From contig CAUYUJ010018715.1 of assembly GCA_963575745.1 (NCBI GenBank), forward strand, positions 296,001-360,000: a DNA stretch of 64,000 nt. The letters run 5' to 3'. Positions 1-10,079 of the stretch are shown here, one piece after another. The translations under genes were made by a program, and so were the position numbers. How positions within the stretch are numbered: the stretch's first letter is position 1; each line of letters begins with the position of its first letter. This DNA comes from Prorocentrum cordatum (Eukaryota; Sar; Dinophyceae; Prorocentrales; Prorocentraceae). The notes below the pieces were generated by a model. The model saw nothing but the letters and a program-made list of their open reading frames with translations. It was not told where the DNA came from and ran no database searches.

Positions 1-152
1 CTCCCTTTCGTAGACCTCCCCATACTGAAAACGGCCTGGGGCCGAAACCGACGGCCCCGGACCCGTAAAAATGACGGCCGCGACGCCCTCCCGCGAAGCG
101 AAAACGGCCAATTCCTTAATCGACGTGTCAGGAAAGGAGGTCTGTCCACCCC
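1..152 (+). repeat. Dispersed repeat R1, copy 1
   Basis: About 150 bp that recurs at 51410-51556 in the same orientation with many point differences. Shared blocks include GACGGCCGCGACGCCCTCCC and AGGAGGTCTGTCCACC. The copy runs off the left edge of the window, so its true start is unknown. No coding potential was seen, and its class is not recognised. Confidence 0.75.
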
Positions 153-734
153 CGAGTTAGAGTTCCAGGCGGCTCGGCAGGGCAGCTCCAGGAGGATCTT
201 ATGGTGCCTCCGAGGGCGATGCCCCCACCCCCACGCCCCAGGCTCTCGGCAGCCCCGGGAGGGAGGAGGGCGGCGGAGAGGATGGGGCGAAGAGTCGCTA
301 GCAACCTGCATCGGGATCGGCGGCATCGGGTGCTCAGACCACGTGGATGTGCCTCGCAGTGGTCCTTTGGCACCTCCCCTGCCTCTCCTGTCTTGGTGTT
401 CTCCGTAATGCACGACGGCGCGCGCATTCTGTCAAGCACCGCTCACAGCGCTTAAGAGCCCAAACACTACAGAAACAGACCGTGCCACTGTGCTATGATC
501 TAGCTTGAACCCGCAACTGTGGACCTCATAACCACTATTACGGAGTCTTCGATGGCAAGGAGGCGACGGGGGCGGGCAAAGGGAAGGAGGTGATGCGCAC
601 AAACTTAGGCGTCAAAGGAACATGACCGAATCCAACTTGATGCTTGGGGCCTCCGTGCGAGAAACGGGGGGAAAAGTCGAGTGATGAAGGACCAGGACTC
701 TGGACCAGAACTACGACGATGAGAACGAGACAGA
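153..734. other. No gene recognised
   Basis: Short ORFs occur on both strands here, but none has a recognisable domain or consistent codon use. No repeat was noticed. The stretch holds nothing I can support. Confidence 0.5.
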
Positions 735-1020
735 GGATAAGGTCTTCCCCCTCCTCCTCCTCCTCCTCCTCCCTCCTCCCTCGATCCCCTCCCGCCACTA
801 GCAATCGTCGTGCTCATCCCCATTGTCGCCTCCTCCTCCTCCTCATCATTCCCCCCATCCCCCTCCTCGTGCCCCATCCATCTCATCCTCCTCCTTCCCG
901 CTTCTGCTCCACCTCCTCGTCCTCATCCCTCTCTCGCTCCGGCTGGCCGCTCTCCCACCCCTCCTCCTGCTCCTCGCTCCTCTCCTCCTCGCTCCCCTCC
1001 TCCGCGCCCTCCACCTGCCA
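735..1020. repeat. CCT-rich polypyrimidine tract
   Basis: Imperfect CCT/CTC repeats, pyrimidine-rich on the plus strand. All apparent ORFs across it are poly-Ser/Pro/Leu on plus or poly-Arg/Gly/Glu on minus, and are artefacts of the repeat. Confidence 0.9.
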
Positions 1021-1027
1021 CCTCCTA

Positions 1028-1199
1028 CAGCCAACCCGCGGAGTAAGGATACACGACAAGGATGCAAGGGCCTTGGAAAGCCCGCCCCAAGGGTACCCTA
1101 AGGGGCTGGCCAGCGAAAGTTGCCAGGGATGGACCGAAGGGACAAGGATGCAAGGGTACCCTAGGACAAGTTGCTCATCCTTACTCCGCGGGTTGACTG
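1028..1199. mobile_element. Family A MITE, copy 1 (Tc1/mariner-like ends)
   Basis: A 172-bp element with terminal inverted repeats. The left end reads CAGCCAACCCGCGGAGTAAG and the right end is its complement, ending ...CGGGTTGACTG. It is flanked by TA at 1026-1027 and 1200-1201. The interior carries two copies of CAAGGATGCAAGG and of AAGGGTACCCT. Related copies lie at 28071-28253 and 50904-51076. TA duplications with CAG...CTG termini are typical of Tc1/mariner-type MITEs; there is no transposase inside. Confidence 0.85.
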
Positions 1200-1462
1200 T
1201 ACTCCCCACCGCGGTCCGGGCACTCCACCAACCCTGGGGCGGACGGCTCTCGGGGTCAGCCCTGAGGAGGCCTCGCCGCCACGCAGCGGGTCGCCAGCAG
1301 CAGAGCAGTTTAGTCCCGGGAAAGGCCCTCCGCCTCACGGGGAGCCGAAAGACGGCCACGCCGGCGCCGGGCTCGGGTGCACTGCTCGAGTGCCCCTGGG
1401 GACCGCCAGGGAGCTGACCTGACCCATCGGCCGCCGAACTGCTTCCTCAGGGCATCGATGAG

Positions 1463-1535
1463 TCATCCTCGTCCTCCTCCTCCTCCTCCTCCTCCTCCTC
1501 CTCCTCCTCCTCCGACCTCCTCCTCCTCCTCATCC
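1463..1535. repeat. (CCT)n microsatellite
   Basis: A nearly pure CCT run followed by a second short CCT run. It codes only poly-Pro or poly-Ser in the plus frames. Confidence 0.9.
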
Positions 1536-2387
1536 GTCACTTCCTCCCGAACTCCAGGGCCTCGCCCGTCTTGTAAGGACGAGGCGCGGCTCCGGACCGA
1601 CGGCCTCGGGTCGGCTACACGCAAGAGTGACCCTAGGCACGAGTGACCTTCGGTGCGCGGCTTCTCGGGGGACGCGGGGTGGCCAAACCTGGGCGCGCAA
1701 GCCGCCGCTGCCGCTTCGCGCTCAGCGACAGGGGGCCCCATTGGGCCCGCACCAACGGTCACTCCAGCGAAAGGCCACTCTTACGTCTAGTCTTAGGTCG
1801 GGCATGTCCTCCCACAAACGGATCGTGGAAGAACAGTGCAAAAGAGCCCCCCACCCCAAAAAGAACACAGAGTCAACACAGCACGAAGTCGCAGCGCCGG
1901 GACTATTTGATCGTAAGTGGTGTTCCTCCTGTGGAGGGACCTGCCGGACTCACGTCTCGTCGAGCGGGCGTCCGCGGGGGGGGGGGGGGCGCCTTCCACT
2001 CGGTGTCGCCCCACTTGGGCGCCTCGACACCCCACTCGCCTGGGGAAGTGGGCGCCCGTCGTGCGCCCGCGCGCCCCCGGGGCGCCCCGTCGGCCGGGCA
2101 GGCCCCCCCCCCCGGGCCCCGGCCGGCGGCGCCGACGCAGCCCCTCCCCACGGCAGGGGAAGAGACCGAGGGCGGGCTGACGGCGATGCTGCGCGACGCT
2201 GCCGTTGGGAAGAAACAGGTGCAGGAAAATCACGAGCCGCGCGATCCCAGATGTTCCAACATGAGAGGACGGATCAAGACAGCACGACACGGCGAGCTGC
2301 AGGAGCCACGCGTCCCCACACGTCACTGCCGAAACAGACCTCGCCGTTGCGTACATCGCCATGAGCTCGTCAACGGGGAGAATGGGG
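1536..2387. other. No gene recognised
   Basis: Overlapping ORFs of up to 316 aa exist on both strands, but they are compositional: Arg/Pro/Gly-rich with no domain. G and C homopolymers lie at 1977-1989 and 2103-2113. I see no supported gene. Confidence 0.5.
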
Positions 2388-2522
2388 ACCTTGCCGTCGC
2401 TCGGACGTCCCTTCCCCGTGCATGGTTCGATCTCGTGCGCCTATGTTTCGCAAGACGGTCCAGGATGTGCCTCGATTGCCCGCGCCGAGAAAAGACGCAC
2501 GCGTCCGAGCGATGCCAAGGGT
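2388..2522. mobile_element. Family D inverted-repeat element, copy 1
   Basis: About 135 bp whose ends are inverted copies built on GTCGCTCGGACGT at the left and ACGCGTCCGAGCGATGCC at the right. Related copies lie at 43151-43290 and 52813-52956, both sharing the interior GATCAAGGAT / CTCGATGGTCCTCGCCGA block that is diverged here. Non-coding and MITE-like; no clear target duplication. Confidence 0.7.
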
Positions 2523-2908
2523 CCGTGACCAAGACTGCACGCAGAGGCGAGCGTCGAGCCTTATGTGAAGATCGGTCTGAGTTTCGTTTCTAGCAAGATA
2601 GTTGCATACACAAACTAGCACGGGCGGGAGAGACAGGTCTGCAACGCTTCCCCACCTCCGCGGCCACTTGCCTCAGAGGCCCCACAGAGGGCCGTGCTAG
2701 CAGCACTCTGCGCAGTGTATACCAGGGTTGAGCCGAGGAAAAAAAGTCACAGTGTCGGTCTTGGTCACCGTCCAACCTGGTCGGCGTCAAGTCGTGGATA
2801 ATCCTCGCGAGTCGGCGACGGCCAGCATGGACCATGACCAAGATCGGCGTCAACAAGGATAGGATTCTCGACCAAATGCCCTATCTTCGCAGACTCGCAT
2901 GTGCAGGT

Positions 2909-2956
2909 TGTAGATAGAGAAAGAGAGAGAAAGAGAGAGAGACAGAGAGAGACATG
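2909..2956. repeat. (GA)n microsatellite
   Basis: Interrupted GA repeat with AAAG and ACAG interruptions. The flanks to 3640 show no recognised gene. A T-run sits at 3362-3371. Confidence 0.85.
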
Positions 2957-3649
2957 TACCCCCGAATTCGTATCACCGTAGCTGTTTGGTGCAAGCAATT
3001 GGCGAGGCGTAGCCGCGGCCTCACGACCTGATGCGTGGGGCGCAGAACTTCTGATATAGCCTTGAGACGCACTGCGAACAAATTCGGCATTTTGGTCATG
3101 GTCTGCGTGCACCATCCGGGGAGACGTAAGACTCGAGATCGGGGGTCTCGGGCTAGCCTGACGGTGCCATTCTGAACATTATGAGACTCAACTTGAAAAT
3201 TGATATGCGTTTTTTTTGCTGTACACATACCACAAAAACTGGACCGTCGAAATCTAGGACGCGCGCGTCAAAAAGCGTCGGCAAACCAACATCTGGCGTA
3301 CTCGAGTCTTACGTGTCCCCGAACCCTCCCGCGATCCCCTCGCGCCCGACGACGCACGGCACTTTTTTTTTTGCGGCAGCCCGCAGACCCCGCGGGCCCC
3401 GCCCCCTGCCCCGTGGACCCCAGCGGCGCGAAATAGACAAGAAGGTGGCGCGAGGTGGGGCCCTGCTGCCAAGGCCCCTGCGCAATCGAAGGGCCGCCCT
3501 ACCCCCCCTGCTGTGCCGCCCACGCCGTGGGCGCCGCTGCAAAAAACACGAAACAGCTCTTCGTCTCGGCTCCGCCCTGATCGTCCCCGAGGCGGTCGCC
3601 CTCTTCGCCCATCACCGGGCCGCTCGCGGCAGGACGCCTCGGTGGTGGG

Positions 3650-3897
3650 GGGGGGGCGATGAGGAGAGGAGAGAGGACTAGGAGGAGAAGAAGGAGGAGG
3701 AACAGGAGGAGAGGATGAGGAGGAGGAGGAGAAGAAGGAGGAAAATGTGGAGGAGCAGGACAAAGGAGGAGAGAGGAGAAGTAGAGAGAAGGAGGAGGAG
3801 GAGGAGGAGGAGGAGGTAGAAGGGAGGAGGAGGAGAAGGAGGAGGAGGTAGAAGGGAGGAGGAGGGAGGAGGAGGAGAAGGAGAACGAGGAGGAGGG
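3650..3897. repeat. AGG/GGA polypurine tract
   Basis: About 250 bp of interrupted GGA/GAGGA repeats, purine-rich on the plus strand. It contains two similar sub-blocks (near 3810-3830 and 3840-3865) with GGTAGAAGGGAGG, suggesting local duplication. Confidence 0.9.
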
Positions 3898-4439
3898 CCC
3901 TTGAGGGGGCCTGGAGCGCCAAGCGGTGCTCGCGGTCAGCGCCTTCTTCGTCGCGGGGATTGCCGAATTCCCGCGCGATCCCAGTCGGAAGGCCCTGGCC
4001 GGCAGAACCCCCCCCCGGGGGGGGGCCGCCCTGTTGGATGGCAGACACGGGGGAGTCTGCTGGCTCCCGACCACTGCGCGCCCGCGACAAAGGGATCCGG
4101 CAAGATGCTGGATGCGATTGGACTGCCAAGCCTCGAGGGCGGCTGGCTCCTGAACGAGGTGGAAGGCCAACCCACCAACGGCCAAAGCAGCTATGTAATG
4201 GCACATCCCGACACTGGCCTAAACATTGTAGGACAGGAGTGATCTCATGATCGGATTGGCTCAGGATGCGTTCCAGTATTTCTCATCCAGCGGCGCTCGT
4301 TTCTGCAGCCAGTGTGGAATGGAGCATTCGAGAGTCTGGGAAATCCGATGTCTTGCGCCTCTGACATTGAACAGGGTTGATTTCACGAGGCACATCGCGA
4401 CGTAGCAGTTCTTAACTTTGGAAAAAAAAAAAGCCAATG

Positions 4440-4545
4440 GGGAACGGGGAGAGGTGGAGAAGGAGGAGGAGAAGGAGAAGGAAGAAGAGGAGGCAAAGGA
4501 GGCTATAAGGAGGAGGAGGAGGAGCACGAAGCGGAGGAGGATGAG
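4440..4545. repeat. AGG-rich purine tract
   Basis: Imperfect GGA/GAAG repeats downstream of an A-run at 4421-4431. The sequence between 3898 and 4440 contains a palindromic C8/G10 run (about 4009-4025) and no recognised gene. Confidence 0.8.
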
Positions 4546-5205
4546 GCCCGCAATCATGCAGGCGGGTGACTCGCGATTGCTGGCCTTCCAGGACGACGAG
4601 GCTTTACAATCCCTGCAGCCCTCTGGGCGGAGGTGGTTTAAGTTTCCTCTTCCAACCCCCCTTCTTACCCTTCTGGGAGGGGTGTACCCCTCCCCCTTAC
4701 CCCTCCCCTGGACCTGGATGGGGAGGGGTTCGCGGGTCGTTGGCGATCAACAAAGGCCACAGCGAGGAAGCACAAACCGTTCCCTGATAGCTCCTTGGAG
4801 AGCTTAGAGGGTTCCAAATTAGAAGCCTGCAGGCAAGGCTACGCCAGCTCCTCTCCAAGGCTCCCGAGCTTGAGCCGGCAGCGTGTCCCGAGAAGCAATC
4901 TTCGACTCCTTCACAATACGCGTGCCAGAAGCCTTGCCACAGCACCTTCACAGCTCCCTCGAAGCTCCTTCGAAGCTCGCTTTTCGAAGGTTGCAAGCTC
5001 CCCAGGCATGCTTTCAGGCGCCCTGGCAAGCTTCGGTCTTGCAAGTATGCTTTCCGGCATCCTTTCAAGCATCTCCTGCAAGCGTTTTACACGCTTTGGG
5101 CTGCGCCGCTATCCGGGTTTTGGACTTCACAAGTTGATTTTCCGATGGTGTTGGGACACGTTGGCTCCTTGGGGGGAAGCTAATTAAGCTCGTTCCCCGT
5201 CTTTA
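4546..5205. other. No gene recognised; degenerate GCAAGC/GAAGCT motif field
   Basis: Between about 4805 and 5100 short motifs such as AAGCTC, GCAAGC and CTTTC recur at irregular spacing. This gives a weak, strongly diverged tandem character without a fixed period. No domain-bearing ORF. Confidence 0.4.
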
Positions 5206-5216
5206 CCTAAACTCTC

Positions 5217-5405
5217 CAAGATGGCCACAAGTCGCCCAGGATGCCCCAAGAGGCTCCACAGAGGTCCCCAAGAGGCCTCCCCCAGGAGAACCCCAAGGAG
5301 CCCCAAGAGGCTCCACCGAGGCAACCAAGACACTCCAAGAGACCCCCGGGACCGCCAAGAGCCCCCCAAGACGCTCTACGAGGACTCCACAAATCTCTGA
5401 CGACA
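5217..5405. repeat. CCAAGAGG-rich array 1
   Basis: Irregular repeats of CCCCAAGAGGC, AAGACGC and AAGAGACCC at roughly 12-15 bp spacing. The same vocabulary fills longer arrays at 24834-25370, 47465-47930 and 57740-58315. On the minus strand it reads as Gly-Ala-Ser-Trp-Gly/Leu-Leu-Gly repeats, which I treat as an artefact. Confidence 0.75.
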
Positions 5406-5454
5406 CATCCGAAGAGACTCCGAGATGCATCTAAGAGGCCTCCGGCCTTTCTGC

Positions 5455-5605
5455 TCGCCCTCCTCCTCCTTCTCCTCGCGCTCATCCGCCTATTCCTCCT
5501 CCTTCCTCCTCCCCCTTCCCCCTCCCCCATCCCCTATCGCCCTCCTTCTCCTCTTTCTCCTCCTCCTCCTCCTTCTCCTTCTCGTCCTTCTCCTCCATCC
5601 TCCCC
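5455..5605. repeat. CCT-rich tract
   Basis: Imperfect CCT/CTTCTC pyrimidine tract on the plus strand following CCAAGAGG array 1. The same succession, array then pyrimidine tract, recurs near 48 kb. Confidence 0.85.
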
Positions 5606-5865
5606 CTTTTGGCGAATGACAGCTTCCCTGGCCCTTCATTCCACTGCATGGTCCTCCACATCCCTGATCAAGGCCAATCGCCTTGGCATCGCTTCTGGAT
5701 GGGCTGGTGAGGCCACGCGAAACATCTAAAACGTGTGCCCGGGCAACCTGGCAGGAGTGAGGTCGCACGAGCGAACAACCGTACGCAACCAGCGGGTGCA
5801 GGTCCCAAGGAGGGCCACCCCACGGAGACCAGCTGTCGAGAGGCCGCAAACCAGCAGTACACCTA

Positions 5866-6040
5866 CAGTCGGACCTGAGCCAAAAGAGCAACCCTCAAGA
5901 ACATGAGACCCTCCGTCGGCCAAGCAAACAGAGCATCTAAGGGTACCTTCCCCCAGGATGCACAAAAGCGTCCAACAAACACGAAGAATATTAGGGTACC
6001 CTCCCCGAACCGACCTCGATCTTATACCACGGTCCGACTG
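5866..6040. mobile_element. Family B MITE, copy 1 (TA-flanked)
   Basis: A 175-bp element starting CAGTCGGACC and ending GGTCCGACTG, with TA on both sides (5864-5865 and 6041-6042). GGGTACC occurs twice inside, as in family A. A second, truncated copy starts at 53033. Its ends resemble Tc1/mariner-like MITEs; it is non-coding. Confidence 0.8.
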
Positions 6041-6234
6041 TAACCGCGTTCAGAGCAATGTCATCCGAGGACTAGGCACCCGCGTGGCGTGAAAACTGTA
6101 GCGAAACTGCATGGTGGTCTGCGGTTCTTAGGGTTCAACAAAGCGGCCCAGAAAACGCCGGGACGCATCCGCCGCGAAGCGGGGCACAGGAGCGCGGGCG
6201 AGCGATGGGGCGAGGCAAGGGAAGGCCGTGGGAC

Positions 6235-6440
6235 AGCACCATCAAGGGAGCAACATCTGCATAACCGTCAACCTGCGGAGTCCATGCAAATTTCTTAGAG
6301 CTGCGCTGTACCACCCTCCCTGGGCGCGCGGAGCGCGTCACGGGCGGCGACGGAGGCGCCGACAGGGAGAGGGCAGCGCAGATCCAACAAATCCGCGCGG
6401 ACCATCGACAGTTTACGCTTATGCCGTTTTTGCTATTTTT
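6235..6440. mobile_element. Family C foldback element, copy 1
   Basis: A GC-rich palindromic element. The left arm passes through TTTCTTAGAGCTGCGCTG and the right arm through CAGCGCAGATCCAACAAAT, around a core containing GGGCGGCG. Homologous copies lie near 37525-37715, 46600-46795 and 60215-60400. Boundaries are approximate because the arms fade gradually. Confidence 0.65.
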
Positions 6441-7555
6441 CGACTGGCCGCACCGGAGTCAGGATCAATCAGCGTTCGGGAATTCCAGAGACACCAGGAG
6501 GTCAGAGCCTCCAGCTATAGAGGCTGAAGGCCATTGGGTTCGGCGACCTCAGAGCGGCGCACCTTCTGCCCATGAGTAGAAGAAGATCCTTCAGCCTCGT
6601 CGGGAGCGGCCAAGAGGGGGGTGTCCAAGAGGGGGGGCTGCAAATCATGGCCGGCGGCATGTGCGCGGCCCAGGGGGGGGGGGCCAGGGACGTAATGAAA
6701 CAAGAAGAGGCGCCATGAAATCTGGGGAGATACCATGGCCCCCGCCATGATATCCACCCCCCCCAAGTCATCACCCCCCTCTTTTCCGCCCCCGACATCG
6801 GCTCAACACATCGAGTCGGACGGGAAGGCGCTTCGGACCAGGATGCATCGGCACGAAGCCGAGCTCGAAGCGGCACGGCCGCGCCAGGATGCACAACTGC
6901 GCCACTCAGGCACCGGGCCGCGGCGGCTCGACGAGTCCCCGGAATCGATCGGATCGGGCCAGCCGGGCTCGATCTCAAATCAGAGCGATCGGATCGAAAT
7001 TGGCCCTGGAAGGCGGGGGTGCCGAGCTCAGCATGTCAGGTCGGACAAGCGGGGTCCGTAGTGGGGGGCTAGCGGCTCAGCTCCCGCAACTGATTTCTCC
7101 GGCGCCTCCTCGTGTCAGGAGGCGACAGAGTGGCATGGAGCGGCGCCACGCGGCGACGCGGAAACCAGCCGCACGCAACCGATTCCGCAGCCGCCGGCCC
7201 CCTTCCCCATCACCCCCTTTCGACCGACCCGAGCATGGACGCTGCACGCTGGACCTCGCGCGGCGCGCTGGAGAGGCGCACGCCTGGGGAGAGCAGCGAG
7301 CTGCCCTCGGGCGCGCCCCAGGCGCGAGGGGAAAGATCGGGGGGTGCTCCCGCCCAAAACCGGAGGAGAGGGCCGGCCAACCGAGAGACGGGCGGCCATC
7401 CCTGGCGTGGCTCGTGCTGTTCTTTTGTACACCACCCCGACGTCGGCCCCGACCCTCAGAGAAAACCCTGGGATTGAAAAACGGAGCGCCGCTGGTACTG
7501 TAATGTTCCAGTTTCCCATAAGGGGGGGACCAGCCAGGTCAGGGGGGCTGGTTTG
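6441..7555. other. No gene recognised
   Basis: Several overlapping Arg/Pro-rich ORFs occur on both strands, none with a domain. Notable only for GATCGGATCG motifs around 6946-6990 and C/G homopolymers around 6676-6684 and 6759-6767. Confidence 0.45.
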
Positions 7556-7716
7556 GAGTCCCGAAACGGTGCGGTGACAGACCTTGAAGTGACTTCGAAA
7601 CCCCCCAATACATCACCGGTCCGTCACCGCACGGTTTTGGGATCCCGGAGGCCCCAGTCGCCCGAGACGTCCTCGGAGAACGACGCGAGTCCCAAAACCG
7701 TGCGGTGACCCCGAAT
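7556..7716. repeat. Triplicated motif, inverted then direct
   Basis: A roughly 22-bp motif appears three times: AGTCCCGAAACGGTGCGGTG near 7557, its reverse complement CACCGCACGGTTTTGGGA near 7626, and a direct copy CCCAAAACCGTGCGGTG near 7692. The first pair can form a stem of about 20 bp with a loop of about 45 bases. Confidence 0.7.
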
Positions 7717-8177
7717 CCCCACCGACTCACCGCTCGGCGTGGTCACCACCCCGTTTGGGGGCCCCCGAAGGCTGGAAGGAAACGTCGAGCTGGACCCAGT
7801 CGGCGCTGCATCGCCGGCTGTTCGGCGAGCAAGCGATGCATAGCTGGCTGATCGGCGACAGGCCCCAGAGGGCAAGAAGCCGCGCGCTCCTGGGCCATGG
7901 TGGGGACGATGCGTCCCGCCGGACACTGCCGCGAAGAAAACGGGGGGGCGGGTGGGGAAGGGCCGCGGCTCGCCGAGGGGCGCGGCTGATGAGCCTGTTT
8001 GCAACCACCACCACCATAACCGACCGCCGCCGATAACAAAGCCTCCCCCCCGGATTTAATGGTGGAGAGGGCGCGGAGGCCGAACTTGATAATCCCCAGG
8101 GGAAGTTGCGAATCGAAGATGTTATCATCTCATATAAACCAGCAACAACATCAAAAACGCTGAGCATGGCAATGGTG

Positions 8178-8332
8178 GTCTCACCATTTCAGCTTCCGCA
8201 ATCACGAGCGCGCGGCAGGGCTATGGGATTCTCACCATTTCAGTTGTCCCAAATCGCGAACGTGCAGTAGGGCCATGGGACTCTCACTTTCTTAGCCGTG
8301 CCCGGATCAGGAACGTGTGGCAGGATTATGGG
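8178..8332. repeat. 52-bp tandem repeat, three units
   Basis: Three diverged units with starts near 8181, 8232 and 8284. Each opens with CTCACCATTTCAG or a variant and ends GCAGG.CTATGGG. No coding potential. Confidence 0.8.
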
Positions 8333-8425
8333 GATTTATTGGATTTTGAAGCTACATGCGTTTTTCCGAGCAGGCAAAGCATTGGAGAAACTTTTTGGCG
8401 CATCCCTCACACGGTTCGTGGCCCC

Positions 8426-8454
8426 TCCTCCTCCTCCTCCTCCTCCTCCTCCTC

Positions 8455-8479
<25 letters not shown>
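8426..8479. repeat. (CTC)n microsatellite
   Basis: About 18 uninterrupted CTC units followed by a run of C bases to about 8490. Confidence 0.95.
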
Positions 8480-8489
<10 letters not shown>

Positions 8490-8684
8490 CGGGCAATTGC
8501 CCAGGCCCGAACTTCCCAGAATCTCCGAGCTTCCGAGCCTCTTCGAGGCACCAAGCTGCGCCTCCCCCATGGGCAACGATAGGGGGGGATAAGGCATAAA
8601 GGGGACGCATCAAATCCCAATTGCCCAATCATCGCAGACGGTGGCTCGATAGCACGAACTTGCCCAGGAACGTGCGGATTCCCG

Positions 8685-8770
8685 ATCGGGCGCCCATCGC
8701 CGATGCATCGGCGATGTATCGCCGATTCCAGGTCGACGTTCCCCCCCCCAATGCCTTTCCCCCCACAACG
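8685..8770. repeat. Palindromic GCATCGCCGATGC motif, copy 1
   Basis: The self-complementary stretch ATCGCCGATGCATCGGCGAT is followed by a further ATCGCCGATT and GGTCGACGTTCCCCCC. Related palindromes with GTCGAC and a C-run lie at 51640-51790, and shorter ones at about 11129-11150 and 61555-61580. This is possibly the core of a foldback element. Confidence 0.6.
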
Positions 8771-8863
8771 TTGCCCTTGAGTGCGTCGCGAGCCTCAGCC
8801 ACATGCCCCAGGCCGCCGAGCGCGCCCAGGCGACGACCCAGTAGGTCGCGGCCCTGCAGTGGG

Positions 8864-9904
8864 GGTTGCGACCCAGAGCGCGAGCCCGAGCTCGAACGAG
8901 ATTCTCGAGCGCACGGCCAAGCAGAACGATAATATCCTCGACAAGCCGTCCTTCATCGCGGACAAGATCGCTATTGCCGGGATGCGCCAATGCCAATCAA
9001 GCGCGCAAGGCACTAAGGCAGCAAGAATGACGGCCTGCTTTGTTCAAGGCGGACAGCACCTGGTGGTCGGTGAGCGCCCAGCAAGCCGCCCTCGAGATGG
9101 TCTACAACGGCGGTTCCCCCAAGATCATCGAGCACGGGCACATCTTCAACGAGAAGGACAAGAGGCGCGTCGAGCTGGCGGTGGCGTTGCTCTACAAGAC
9201 CTACTGCGAGAAAAAAAAAAAAAAAACGCCCGCCTCTACGACATCTACGAAAACCATGGAGAGCCGCCCTCTTCTGGCCCATGCCGAGTTTCGAGTCGAA
9301 GATGCTCGAGCTTGCCAAGAAGAAGGACATCGAGCTCGGCACCGAGAGCGCCTGGCGCCTCAGTTTCGGCTCCCGCGCCGAGCGCGTCGGCAAGGCCTTC
9401 CCCGATATCCCCTCCGAGCTCCTCAACCTCCACGACCCCATGCTGCCGATCAACAAGAGCTTCGAGCCCGTCGAGAAGATGGCCGAGGAGTTCTCCTCCG
9501 GCGTGCCAAGCGATCAGCTCTTCGAGATGACCCCCCACAAGGGCATGCAATTCGCCAACTGGTGCCGCGACAACGGCGCGGTGCAGGGCGTTGACCACGC
9601 GCGAGCCACCACGCAACCTGTCGTCGAGTGGTGCTGGGGCCTGAAGCGCACTGCCGACATGGCCCGCGAGCTCCAGGAGCGGAACAACATGGACAAGCGC
9701 CCCAAGCATGACGACGCAAGCGCCGAGAGGCAGCTCAGGTTCGAAGCAATGGCCCTCGACCAACACATCAAGATAAATTTCGTGGACTTCGTCAAGATCC
9801 ACGCCAACTACGACAAGATTACCAACCAGCGCGAGCCCGAGAAGAGCCGGGCCGACGCGAAGGCCGAGCCAGAAGCCGACAAGTCGACACCAAAGGACGC
9901 CTGA
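8864..9904 (+). pseudogene. Unrecognised protein gene, broken by frameshifts
   Basis: Three overlapping plus-strand segments have protein-like composition and G/C-ending codons, but lie in different frames. They are about 8864-9020 (with ILERTAKQNDNILDKPSF), 9040-9210 (with AALEMVYNGGSPKIIEHGHI and VELAVALLYKTYCEK), and 9281-9904. The second segment leaves frame exactly at an A16 run (9211-9226), after which NARLYDIYENHG continues in the next frame. A further shift lies before 9281. The product is unknown and no domain was recognised. The breaks may be real decay or homopolymer-length errors in the assembly; a spliced structure is a third option. Confidence 0.5.
9281..9904 (+). CDS. Hypothetical protein, C-terminal segment
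   Basis: An ATG-initiated open frame of 207 codons ending TGA. It is rich in charged residues, with helix-like segments such as MLELAKKKDIELG and ADMARELQERNNMDKR, and a Lys/Glu/Asp-rich tail ending STPKDA. Codon third positions are almost all G or C, in contrast to the low-complexity DNA around. It is probably the C-terminal part of the broken gene that starts near 8864, so the ATG may be internal. I do not recognise the family; no membrane segment or signal is visible. Confidence 0.5.
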   Translation: MPSFESKMLELAKKKDIELGTESAWRLSFGSRAERVGKAFPDIPSELLNLHDPMLPINKSFEPVEKMAEEFSSGVPSDQLFEMTPHKGMQFANWCRDNGAVQGVDHARATTQPVVEWCWGLKRTADMARELQERNNMDKRPKHDDASAERQLRFEAMALDQHIKINFVDFVKIHANYDKITNQREPEKSRADAKAEPEADKSTPKDA

Positions 9905-10079
9905 GAGCCGAGCGGCGGCGAGCGGCGAGCGCCTGGCGCACGAGCGCCCCGAGCCAAGCACACCCATGCTTTTCGCTACGCGGGTGCCGCGCGAGCGTCT
10001 CGAGGCACTCGCTCGAGCCCCATCTGCTTCCAAGCTCCAAGCGAACGTCCGAGCACGCGCGAGTGGCTCTCCAAGCTGC

